This document shows, piece by piece, positions 1 through 6,070 of a DNA stretch of 11,316 nucleotides. The position numbers and the translations under genes were made by a program. The stretch comes from Candidatus Jacksonbacteria bacterium (GTDB taxonomy: Bacteria > Patescibacteriota > Patescibacteriia > UBA9629 > GWA2-43-13). The DNA lies in NCBI GenBank assembly GCA_018698735.1, contig JABIPD010000034.1, forward strand, positions 1-11,316. The letters run 5' to 3'. Positions within the stretch are counted from its first letter, which is position 1. Each line of letters starts with the position of its first letter. Below the pieces are notes generated by a model. The model saw only the letters and a program-made list of their open reading frames with translations, did not search any database and was not told the DNA's origin.

Positions 1-22
1 AAAAGTGATATTATTTTTATAT

Positions 23-577
23 ATGGAACAGAAACAAACAGTTGAATCGGGGAAATTTATCCATCCTAAAGAATTATTATTGCATGCAGGTATAACCCAA
101 GGAATGAGGGTGGCAGATTTAGGCTGCGGAAACGGATATATAACAAAAGCAGCTGCAATGCTGGTTGGGCCAGAGGGTGCGGTGTTTGCGGCAGATGTTC
201 AGAAGTCGGTGCTTCATCAAATAGAAAAAGACGCACACACACTTGGGCTTTCGAATATTCATACGGTATGGACGAATCTAGAAAAACACCAAGCCAGCAA
301 TATTCCACCGGCATCTATCAATTTAGTATGTTTGGTGAATACATTATTCCAATCTCAAGATAAAAAAAGCATTATAAAAGAGGCAACGAGCTTATTGGCG
401 CCAGGCGGCGTGTTGTTAATAGCAGATTGGAAAAGAACGACCACTCCATTTGGGCCGCTTCCAGACGAGAGGGTAGATTTTAGAGAGATAGATATGTTGG
501 TAGCAGCCGAAGGTATAAATAAAATTGACAGTTTCGAGGCTGGTACGTATCATGATGCGAGATTATATAAAAAATAA
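23..577 (+). CDS. Class I SAM-dependent methyltransferase
   Basis: Predicted soluble methyltransferase of 184 residues using S-adenosylmethionine; the substrate cannot be told. The glycine-rich SAM-binding motif ADLGCGNGY lies at residues 31-39 and is followed by the acidic strand end VFAADV. Further on come the motif IV-like strand INLVCLVNTLF and the late strand LLAPGGVLLIADW, in the order expected for a Rossmann-fold UbiE-like enzyme. I chose the ATG at 23 because the family begins shortly before a helix like FIHPKELL. An in-frame GTG at 5 would add only six hydrophobic residues, and neither start has an SD. The window starts just upstream, so a longer N-terminus or an upstream operon partner cannot be excluded. 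It is followed after 16 bases by a membrane protein on the same strand. The fold is well supported; the biological role is open. Confidence 0.85.
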   Translation: MEQKQTVESGKFIHPKELLLHAGITQGMRVADLGCGNGYITKAAAMLVGPEGAVFAADVQKSVLHQIEKDAHTLGLSNIHTVWTNLEKHQASNIPPASINLVCLVNTLFQSQDKKSIIKEATSLLAPGGVLLIADWKRTTTPFGPLPDERVDFREIDMLVAAEGINKIDSFEAGTYHDARLYKK

Positions 578-593
578 TTAACTACTGAATGGT

Positions 594-977
594 ATGTCGT
601 TAGCTTTTTTTGTCGCAAAGTGGCATTGGTTAATAGAAGTAGCTCCCCGTCATTTTTCGCAGGGATGGTGGGTTTTTTGGTTGGTGCTGTTAGGAGCTGC
701 GATTATAAAGTTAATTATATTAAACGTATTTATTGCCAAAAGAGTAAAAGGCCCTAAAAAAAGAGTAATCCGCATGGGCAGGTCGTGGTTATGGACGTTT
801 ATTCTGGTGGTTGCATTCGAATTATTTATGCGCTACCAGCGTGTGCCTGGTTTAAGCCAGCGAATGTGGTTTGCATTGTTTTTAGTTGGAATGGCGGTAT
901 GGTATGTGTTTATCTTAAGGTATAAATATGTGGTTGTTCCGCGAAAAGAAAGAGATTTACAGTACAAAAAAGAGTAG
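594..977 (+). CDS. Hypothetical three-span membrane protein
   Basis: A 127-residue protein that I do not recognise. Three hydrophobic segments are visible, at about residues 25-48, 64-80 and 91-109. They are separated by a very basic loop (KRVKGPKKRVIRMGR, 49-63) and followed by a charged C-terminus. The positive-inside rule would put the first loop in the cytoplasm. Aromatic residues (W, F, Y) are unusually common at the helix ends. There is no signal peptide and no catalytic motif. An alternative ATG at 589 lies out of frame. The gene sits 16 bases after the methyltransferase, and its stop is only three bases before the start of yraN, so the three genes are probably one transcription unit. 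Function unknown. Confidence 0.75.
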   Translation: MSLAFFVAKWHWLIEVAPRHFSQGWWVFWLVLLGAAIIKLIILNVFIAKRVKGPKKRVIRMGRSWLWTFILVVAFELFMRYQRVPGLSQRMWFALFLVGMAVWYVFILRYKYVVVPRKERDLQYKKE

Positions 978-980
978 GGT

Positions 981-1412
981 ATGAACAATGCACAGTCTTT
1001 AGGTGCATGGGGTGAAGACGTTGCCTGCTGGTTTCTTAAAAAACACGGCTATACCATTGTAGAAAGAAATAGCCGGTATCCTGCAGGCGAGTTAGATATA
1101 TTGGCTTGGATTCCAGATCCGCTTTCGAGCGGGTTTTTTAAATTCCAAAAAATTATTAACGCAAAAAAATATTTCCAGTCTGGCACGCTCATTTTAGTGG
1201 AGGTAAAAACCAGAGAGGTTTATAAAGAAGACGAAGTGCTGCCAGAATTGCGGGTCGACTACAAAAGAAAGCAAAAATTAATACAGGGCGCGTATCATTT
1301 TTTACGCCAGCATAAAATGAACGACGAATTATTTAGGATAGATGTTATTTCGGTGGTTCTTAATCGAACCAAACAATCAACAAAAATCCGGCATATTAAG
1401 AGTTTCGAGTAA
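981..1412 (+). CDS. yraN: YraN/UPF0102 family nuclease-fold protein
   Basis: A 143-residue member of the YraN family (UPF0102), small proteins with a PD-(D/E)XK (Holliday-junction-resolvase-like) nuclease fold. The biochemical role of the family is poorly defined. The N-terminal helix motif LGAWGEDVACWFLKKHGY (7-24) and the active-site set are visible: E37 and D39 in GELDILA, then E74 and K76 in VEVKTR. The family is usually close to 120 residues. The extra length comes from about 25 residues at 44-68, inserted between the GELDILA strand and the VEVKTR strand and rich in F and K. The gene begins three bases after the preceding membrane protein stops, which suggests translational coupling. No SD is evident. 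Confidence 0.9.
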   Translation: MNNAQSLGAWGEDVACWFLKKHGYTIVERNSRYPAGELDILAWIPDPLSSGFFKFQKIINAKKYFQSGTLILVEVKTREVYKEDEVLPELRVDYKRKQKLIQGAYHFLRQHKMNDELFRIDVISVVLNRTKQSTKIRHIKSFE

Positions 1413-1419
1413 CCACATT

Positions 1420-1440
1420 TTTTCCACATTGTTATCCACT
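1420..1440 (+). promoter_or_regulatory. Two DnaA-box-like 9-mers
   Basis: TTTTCCACA (1420-1428) and TTATCCACT (1432-1440) each match the DnaA box TTATCCACA at eight of nine positions. They lie in the same orientation with starts 12 bases apart, right after yraN. They border or overlap the putative promoter that follows. Two near-matches in an AT-rich spacer can arise by chance, and there is no dnaA or dnaN here to suggest an origin. Confidence 0.25.
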
Positions 1441-1473
1441 TGTGACTGATTTGTAATCAAGCTAAAGTATAGT
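1440..1473 (+). promoter_or_regulatory. Putative promoter for the surface protein gene
   Basis: TTGTGA (1440-1445), a 17-base spacer and TAAAGT (1463-1468) form a moderate sigma70-type match; an alternative -10, TATAGT, lies at 1468-1473. It sits in the 202-base gap between yraN and the surface protein. It would give a 5' leader of about 130 bases. Confidence 0.35.
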
Positions 1474-1590
1474 GTTGCTTTTGGCAGAAAGTAAAAGCAG
1501 CCGAGTCTATTATTTCGTGTAAGCGTACATATTGTTCTTTCATAATTAATCCGAACCATTAAAAGTCGACGGGTTAATAGCAGTTAACAA

Positions 1591-1605
1591 CCAATTAAGA
1601 ATTGG
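1591..1605. repeat. Inverted repeat just before the surface protein start
   Basis: CCAATT-AAG-AATTGG is a perfect 6-bp inverted repeat with a 3-base centre, ending nine bases before the ATG at 1615. No SD is visible there, so the dyad occupies the place where one would be. It may be an operator or a small hairpin at the translation start; either reading is inference. Confidence 0.4.
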
Positions 1606-1614
1606 ATAAAGTAT

Positions 1615-3162
1615 ATGATATTACGGTTTTTACAATACAGTGGAGCCTTCCTTGTAAGCGTTATTGTTGCTGGGGTAATTGCGAGTGTGCCAATGTCTGC
1701 ACAGGCAGCAGGGGTAGTATCAACTCCAACAATAATTTCCGTTCAAAACGGACAGGCGTTTTCTACGGGGCTTCCAATGATAACTGGCGTAACTTCTAAT
1801 AATACGAGAGTTGAAGTAACGATCGACGGTGTGGTAAATGGAATGGCAAAGGTAACAAATGACCCAAGTGGAACAGGGAATTTTTGGTATACCCCCTTTC
1901 TTGCTCTACGACCTGGAGAGCACATGCTTTCGGTTCGTGCAGTTGGTATCGCAATGAATGCAGATTCTACCAGCGAGTCTTCGGAAACGTTGAGCTTTAG
2001 AATTTGGAACATTTCTGCACCAACGTTGTTGGCACCAGCAGGCACGGTTGAAATGCAGTTTAGTCATCCGGCGCATGTTTCTATTCCTGGGCTTGCGAAG
2101 AATGATCTTACGGTAAACGTTCATTTAGATGGCGTTTTTGTAGATCATTTTAAGGTAACAAATAACGCATCTGGAACAGCCAATTTCGCGATTCGCCCAG
2201 ATGTAGCACCCGGAAGACATGAAGTTCATACCACTGCTTCAGATTCAACTGGCCGAATTAGCAATAATTCGAATTCAATCTTCTTCACTGTCGATAGTCC
2301 GCTTCCTGCACCAACCATCCTTTGGCAGACAGGTTCAGAATCTACAATAAGCCTTGGTGGGGTAGCAAAGAACGGTTCTATTATAGAAGTTTGGATAGAT
2401 GGCGTGAAAGATGGCGAGGTTGCAAGTGTGCCTCATCCTTCTGGAACGTTTTCGTTTGCCTATACGAGCAGCGAGCTTGTAGCAGGCAGCCATCCTGTAA
2501 TGATTGTGGCGAAAGATTATGCTGGAAAACGAAGTCTAGAGAAATCTCTTTTTGCAAGTGTTGGTATTTCTGATTCACCATCCGGAACAGGAGGCTCAGA
2601 AGTGCAAGAAGTTCCTAAAGAGACAGAAGAACCAGTCGTAATAGAGGAGCCAGTTATAATAGAAGATCCTGCACCAGTAGAGGTAGAAGATGGTATGGAT
2701 CAGGAGCCAGAAGGAGAAGTTGAAGGCGAAACCATTACCGAAGAAGACCCCAGTCACTCCGCTGACGCTCCAGACGGGGCAAGCGAAGAACCTGCTGTTA
2801 TAAGCGATGAATTCGACGAAGGGATTGTTGTTGGAGGAGATACAGACGAAGTGGAAGTCCAGCCAATAAATTGGCCATTAATGCTAGGAGTTCTTATCTT
2901 AGCGTTCTTGGTGATAGTGTTTATTGTTTGGTACTTTAGGCAGAAGCAAGATGTTATTAATAAAAGCATCGATAGAATATTCGGAGAAACAGAAGCAGAT
3001 TCAACAGAAGGCTCAATAAAGACAGAAGCACCAAAAATGGTGCAAGAGCCTGCTAAGAAGGCACGCCTCGATCCTCCGCTTCCGCCGCCACCACCACCAC
3101 CGCCGCCGCCTCCTCCCCCCCCTCCGCCACCACCACCGCCGCCGCCTCCCTCAAGTATATAA
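1615..3162 (+). CDS. Surface-anchored Ig-like repeat protein, polyproline tail
   Basis: A 515-residue exported protein. The N-terminus is a signal peptide (basic start, hydrophobic stretch at about 10-27, likely cleavage after AQA near 31). Three related Ig-like domains of about 90 residues follow (about 36-131, 135-227, 231-317). Each carries a version of (I/L)DGV...SGT.NF and then a PGEH, PGRH or AGSH turn. Residues 318-417 form an acidic Pro/Glu/Val-rich linker. One membrane span lies at about 423-441, followed by RQK, which predicts that the C-terminus faces the cytoplasm. The 74-residue tail ends in 23 consecutive prolines (490-512) and SSI. The likely role is a cell-surface adhesion or envelope protein, inferred from architecture only. 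It appears monocistronic: a long leader precedes it and a terminator follows. A polyproline run this long should depend strongly on EF-P during translation (known biology). Confidence 0.85.
   Translation: MILRFLQYSGAFLVSVIVAGVIASVPMSAQAAGVVSTPTIISVQNGQAFSTGLPMITGVTSNNTRVEVTIDGVVNGMAKVTNDPSGTGNFWYTPFLALRPGEHMLSVRAVGIAMNADSTSESSETLSFRIWNISAPTLLAPAGTVEMQFSHPAHVSIPGLAKNDLTVNVHLDGVFVDHFKVTNNASGTANFAIRPDVAPGRHEVHTTASDSTGRISNNSNSIFFTVDSPLPAPTILWQTGSESTISLGGVAKNGSIIEVWIDGVKDGEVASVPHPSGTFSFAYTSSELVAGSHPVMIVAKDYAGKRSLEKSLFASVGISDSPSGTGGSEVQEVPKETEEPVVIEEPVIIEDPAPVEVEDGMDQEPEGEVEGETITEEDPSHSADAPDGASEEPAVISDEFDEGIVVGGDTDEVEVQPINWPLMLGVLILAFLVIVFIVWYFRQKQDVINKSIDRIFGETEADSTEGSIKTEAPKMVQEPAKKARLDPPLPPPPPPPPPPPPPPPPPPPPPPPSSI
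3082..3150 (+). repeat. Proline-codon tract (23 codons)
   Basis: This uninterrupted run of CCN codons uses all four proline codons in blocks (CCA runs, then CCG runs, then CCT/CCC). The block CCA-CCA-CCA-CCG-CCG-CCG-CCT occurs twice, in slightly different length, so part of the tract probably grew by duplicating a block. It accounts for the poly-glycine reading on the opposite strand. Confidence 0.85.
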
Positions 3163-3164
3163 AA

Positions 3165-3191
3165 CAAGAGCCACCCCCATGGGGTGGTTTT
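3165..3191 (+). terminator. Rho-independent terminator after the surface protein gene
   Basis: CCACCCC-CAT-GGGGTGG (3171-3187) is a perfect 7-bp GC-rich hairpin followed by TTTT. It starts nine bases after the stop codon of the surface protein gene. Confidence 0.85.
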
Positions 3192-3195
3192 GTAT

Positions 3196-3225
3196 TTGAC
3201 AGGAATAACATTTTTTCGCTAGATT
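3196..3225 (+). promoter_or_regulatory. Putative sigma70 promoter of the small-protein unit
   Basis: A perfect TTGACA (3196-3201), an 18-base spacer and TAGATT (3220-3225) lie directly after the preceding terminator. Transcription would start near 3232 and run through the 44-residue ORF to the terminator at 3605-3642. Confidence 0.5.
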
Positions 3226-3293
3226 AAAAAAGGAGAAACGGAGGCGTAGACTTCTGTTGGAGTCGCAACTGTGAACAACGGAAGGAACGCAAG

Positions 3294-3428
3294 ATGCATC
3301 CATTTGCCTGGATCGGCATATTCGTTGGCGTCGTAGGATTCGGCGGACTGCTTTTCGTGGTTTTCAGGCCAGCGAAACTCAGGACACCGATGAGCACACC
3401 GCGGACAACTGGTGGTCGCCCGGAATAA
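3294..3428 (+). CDS. Small single-span membrane protein (44 aa)
   Basis: A 44-residue protein that I do not recognise. A glycine-rich hydrophobic helix (about residues 4-24, WIGIFVGVVGFGG and onward) is followed by a basic, Thr/Pro-rich hydrophilic tail (RPAKLRTPMSTPRTTGGRPE), so a single-span membrane protein with its tail inside is likely. Reasons to believe it: a canonical SD (AAGGA, seven bases before the ATG), a promoter upstream, and codons such as GGC, GTC, TTC and ATC that fit coding use. These codons are less A-rich than those of nusA, ppa and tig. The leader resembles the one before the methyltransferase at 10391. A possible second ORF in the same frame (3441-3569, 42 aa) has no convincing SD. 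Role unknown. Confidence 0.55.
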   Translation: MHPFAWIGIFVGVVGFGGLLFVVFRPAKLRTPMSTPRTTGGRPE

Positions 3429-3600
3429 CGGGGCTGGCACATGCCCGAGGCAACGCATCTCTTAACCAATCAGCAGGCAGTCCTGCTAAACAGCTTTTAT
3501 GGCTGGTTTTCTTTCTGCGTAGGAAGGGGATCAGCCGTTGTCTTTTTGAGGGCTTGCCAACCCTCATAATCTATGATATTCTATGCTTGCTTATAGACGA
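3429..3600 (+). other. Hairpin-rich stretch downstream of the small ORF
   Basis: Three stem-loops occur in a row: CGGG(G)C/GCCCG (3429-3447, one bulge), AGCAGG-CAGT-CCTGCT (3472-3487) and TGAGGG/CCCTCA with an 8-base loop (3547-3566). Together with the terminator hairpin at 3605 they would form a structured 3' region or a small RNA. It matches no RNA family that I recognise (no tRNA, tmRNA, RNase P or SRP signature). Confidence 0.3.
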
Positions 3601-3604
3601 CTTG

Positions 3605-3642
3605 ACTGACTACCGATAGAACCGGAGTCAGTTCTTTATTTT
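3605..3642 (+). terminator. Strong rho-independent terminator upstream of nusA
   Basis: ACTGACT (3605-3611), a bulged A, CCG, a 7-base loop, CGG and AGTCAGT (3626-3632) give a 10-bp stem. The tail TTCTTTATTTT follows. It ends the 3196-3600 unit and insulates nusA, which therefore needs its own promoter between here and 3703. Only a poor candidate -10 (TATTAT, 3653-3658) is visible. Confidence 0.8.
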
Positions 3643-3660
3643 AAGTAGTAATTATTATCT

Positions 3661-3688
3661 TTCGGATTTCGATATTCGGGTTTCGAAT
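3661..3688. repeat. Heptamer tandem repeat before nusA (TTCGNNN x4)
   Basis: TTCGGAT, TTCGATA, TTCGGGT and TTCGAAT follow each other in exact 7-base steps and end 14 bases before the nusA start. No SD is present. The same period, with TTTG in place of TTCG, occurs before ppa. Confidence 0.75.
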
Positions 3689-3702
3689 TTTAACTCTATT
3701 TT

Positions 3703-5355
3703 ATGGCACAATCAGAAATTGCACGAGCGATGAAACAAATTTGCGACGAAAAAGGCATTTCTTATGAATCAGTCCTCGAGACTGTAGAAATGGCATTGGC
3801 AGCAGCCTACAGAAAAGATTATGGCGACAAAACTCAGAATATTAAGGTATCGTTTGATCCTGAAACAGGCGATATTAAGGCATTTGATGTAAAAGAGGTA
3901 GTAGAAGATTTACCCGAAGATTATTGGGACACGCTTCAAGAGCTTGAAGACCAAAGAAAAGAAGATCTCTTAAAACCAAAAGAAGAACCGAAGGCAAAGG
4001 AAAACGATGACGATAACAATGACAAGGAAGAAGATTCAGCTGCTGATGACAAAAAAGAAGACGCTGATGATAAAAAATCGGACGGGGCGAGTAAAGAAAT
4101 TTCGGAAGAAGACGCAGAAGAAGAGGAAGAAATGCGTAAATTTAACCCTCGAACACAGATCGAATTAAAAGAAGCAAAAGAAAAAGACAAAAAAGTTAAA
4201 GAAGGCGAGGAATTAAAAGAAGAATTACCGGTTCATACCGATTTCGGACGTATGGCAGCTCAAACTGCTAAGCAGGTTATTATCCAACGAATTCGAGAGG
4301 CAGAAAGAGAGACGATTTTATTTGAATTCGAAGATAGAATAGGAGAGCTTGTGAGTGGGTTTGTCCAGCGGATAGAAGGCCGGTGGGTGTTTATAGATTT
4401 AGGCCGAACCAATGGAACGCTTCCGCCAGTAGAACAAGTGCGAGACGAGGTCTACCGGGTTGGTCAGCGATTAAAGGTGGCTATAAAAAGTGTTAACCAA
4501 ACGCCAAAAGGCCCAGAAATTATTGTTTCTCGGTCGGCGCCTGCAGTGGTAAAGGAATTGTTTGCAATAGAGGTGCCAGAAATCGCAGCCGGGTCTGTAG
4601 AAATTAAATCTGTCTCCAGAGAGGCTGGTTCGCGGTCTAAAATAGCGGTTCTATCGAACGAGGAGAATGTCGACCCTGTTGGTTCGTGTGTTGGTCAGCG
4701 TGGCGCGCGCGTTCAAACGGTTATTCAGGAGCTTGGCGGCGAAAAAATAGATATTATTGAATGGGAAGAAGACCAAGAGCTGTTTATTATAAACGCGCTT
4801 TCACCAGCGAAGGTAGATAGGGTAGAATTAATTGAAGGCGAAGAAAAAATAGCTAAAGCGTATGTACGAACAGACCAGCTTTCACTAGCTATTGGTAAAA
4901 GCGGCCAAAATGTTCGGCTCGCAGCTCAATTAACCGAATGGAGAATAGATATTGTAGAAGTTTCTGAAGACGGCGAAGTTGTAGACCACGGCCGGAAAGA
5001 CAATGACGATGCAAAGGACGATAACAATGACGGTGACGATGAGAAAGGCAATCAGGAAGAAAGCATAAAGGCCGATGAGGATAACGAGGACCAGCAAACA
5101 GACAAAGCAGAGGATGACAATAACGATGACGATGACAGTGACCAGCAAACTAAAAAAGAGGATAATGCCGAAGAGAAAGAAGGAGAACCAAAACCAAAAA
5201 AGAAGGTAATAAAGAAGAAGGCAGCTGCAACAAAAGTAAAAAAAGAAGAAGGCGAAAAGGAAGAGAAAGAAGAAAAACCTAAGAAAGCTACAAAGAAGCC
5301 AGCTGCAAAGAAAAAAGACGCAAAAAAAGATGAATCAGCAGAAGAAAAAAGTTAG
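3703..5355 (+). CDS. nusA: Transcription termination/antitermination factor NusA
   Basis: NusA binds RNA polymerase and nascent RNA to modulate pausing, termination and antitermination. The 550-residue protein keeps the family order: N-terminal polymerase-binding domain (about 1-75, resuming at 145-210 with the hallmark TAKQVIIQRIREAER), S1 domain (about 212-278), then KH1 (DPVGSCVGQRGARVQ, 324-338) and KH2 (LAIGKSGQNVRLA, 395-407). Two parts are unusual. An acidic insert rich in D, N, E and K interrupts the N-terminal domain at about 90-145. The C-terminus beyond 420 is an acidic D/N/E/Q stretch (about 422-495) followed by a lysine-, alanine- and proline-rich, histone-H1-like tail (497-543). 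The usual rimP and infB neighbours are absent; ppa follows after 76 bases. The start has no SD. Confidence 0.95.
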   Translation: MAQSEIARAMKQICDEKGISYESVLETVEMALAAAYRKDYGDKTQNIKVSFDPETGDIKAFDVKEVVEDLPEDYWDTLQELEDQRKEDLLKPKEEPKAKENDDDNNDKEEDSAADDKKEDADDKKSDGASKEISEEDAEEEEEMRKFNPRTQIELKEAKEKDKKVKEGEELKEELPVHTDFGRMAAQTAKQVIIQRIREAERETILFEFEDRIGELVSGFVQRIEGRWVFIDLGRTNGTLPPVEQVRDEVYRVGQRLKVAIKSVNQTPKGPEIIVSRSAPAVVKELFAIEVPEIAAGSVEIKSVSREAGSRSKIAVLSNEENVDPVGSCVGQRGARVQTVIQELGGEKIDIIEWEEDQELFIINALSPAKVDRVELIEGEEKIAKAYVRTDQLSLAIGKSGQNVRLAAQLTEWRIDIVEVSEDGEVVDHGRKDNDDAKDDNNDGDDEKGNQEESIKADEDNEDQQTDKAEDDNNDDDDSDQQTKKEDNAEEKEGEPKPKKKVIKKKAAATKVKKEEGEKEEKEEKPKKATKKPAAKKKDAKKDESAEEKS

Positions 5356-5392
5356 TACTATTTAACATCAAATGAGAAGTATCTTGTCCTTG

Positions 5393-5427
5393 TTTGAGAT
5401 TTGATATTTGCCGTTTGGTATTTGAAC
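5393..5427. repeat. Heptamer tandem repeat before ppa (TTTGNNN x5)
   Basis: TTTGAGA, TTTGATA, TTTGCCG, TTTGGTA and TTTGAAC follow in exact 7-base steps and end four bases before the ppa ATG, where an SD would normally stand. TTTG is kept in all five units while the last three bases drift. Confidence 0.8.
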
Positions 5428-5431
5428 ACAT

Positions 5432-5962
5432 ATGGACTATTGGCATGACGTTTCTTTAGGAGAAAAATATCCAGAAGAGTTTCATACTATTGTAGAAATC
5501 CCTCGTGGGTCTGCAAATAAGTACGAAATAGACAAAGACACCGGGCTTATTAAATTAGATAGAGTAAACCATACTGCTCATTACTATCCTTTTGATTATG
5601 GATTTATTCCTCAAACCTATTGGCACGACGAAGATCCGTTAGATGTTGTACTGCTTACCACCAATCCGATTGCGCCAGGTATTTTAGTGGAATGTAGAGC
5701 AATAGGGGTTATAGAAATGATAGACGGTGGCGAGAGTGATAATAAAATTATTGCCGTACCTGTAGAAGATCCGCGATTTGCAGAATATCAAGATATTGGT
5801 GATATAGAACCTCATAAACTAAAAGAGGCACAGCATTTCTTTGAAACCTATAAAGATTTGCAAGACAAAAAAGTAGAAGTAACGGCAATGAAGGGAAAGA
5901 AAGAAGCAATCGCATGTTTAGAAGAGGGAAAAAAGTTATACGACGATAAATTTAAAAAATAG
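5432..5962 (+). CDS. ppa: Inorganic pyrophosphatase (family I)
   Basis: A soluble cytoplasmic enzyme that hydrolyses pyrophosphate to two phosphates (EC 3.6.1.1) and so drives biosynthetic reactions forward. At 176 residues it has the normal bacterial length. Family I active-site residues are visible: E22, K30, E32, R44, Y52, Y56 in DYGFIP, the signature DEDPLD (D66, D68, D71), D103-K104 in SDNK, and Y140-K141. The product is complete. It stands between nusA and tig with gaps of 76 and 108 bases, each carrying repeats and no clear terminator, so cotranscription is possible but unproven. Confidence 0.96.
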   Translation: MDYWHDVSLGEKYPEEFHTIVEIPRGSANKYEIDKDTGLIKLDRVNHTAHYYPFDYGFIPQTYWHDEDPLDVVLLTTNPIAPGILVECRAIGVIEMIDGGESDNKIIAVPVEDPRFAEYQDIGDIEPHKLKEAQHFFETYKDLQDKKVEVTAMKGKKEAIACLEEGKKLYDDKFKK

Positions 5963-5974
5963 CACGTCTCTCGC

Positions 5975-6005
5975 CACAGATATAACACAGATTACTATCA
6001 CAGAT
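5975..6005. repeat. CACAGAT direct repeats between ppa and tig
   Basis: CACAGATATAA (5975), CACAGATTACTAT (5986) and CACAGAT (5999) form three direct copies with starts 11 and 13 bases apart. They lie directly after ppa and before the TTCGGAT repeats of the tig leader. Confidence 0.65.
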
Positions 6006-6021
6006 AACATGATAAAGATGT

Positions 6022-6060
6022 TTCGGGTCATTCGGATTATATTCGGATTATTCGGATCGA
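6022..6060. repeat. TTCGG direct repeats before tig
   Basis: Four units starting TTCGGGTCA, TTCGGATTATA, TTCGGATTA and TTCGGATCGA are spaced 9, 11 and 9 bases apart. They end ten bases before the tig start, in place of an SD. The core TTCGG is shared with the nusA leader. Confidence 0.75.
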
Positions 6061-6070
6061 TTGGAAATTT

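Noticed and set aside
1602..1799. Plus-strand ORF starting TTG in another frame of the surface protein gene
   Set aside because: It is a frame shadow without an SD; the 1615 frame carries a signal peptide and continues for 515 residues.
2754..3167. Minus-strand reading frame with a long poly-glycine start
   Set aside because: It is the mirror of the proline tract and its acidic linker; the plus-strand gene has a signal peptide, domains and a terminator.
3219..3567. Overlapping minus-strand reading frames of 62-81 codons
   Set aside because: They have no SD, promoter or family resemblance, they overlap each other, and they oppose a plus-strand unit with a promoter, SD and terminator.
3441..3569. 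Second plus-strand ORF of 42 codons after the 44-aa gene
   Set aside because: No convincing SD, mixed composition, and it overlaps three hairpins including its own stop. Possible but not supported enough to list as a gene.
3936..4190. Minus-strand serine-rich reading frame
   Set aside because: It is an antisense shadow of the acidic insert of nusA; the low-complexity GAA/GAT codons give Ser/Phe on the other strand.
5975..6060. CRISPR array
   Set aside because: The repeat units are only 5-8 bases with 2-6-base gaps; there are no spacers of CRISPR size and no cas genes.
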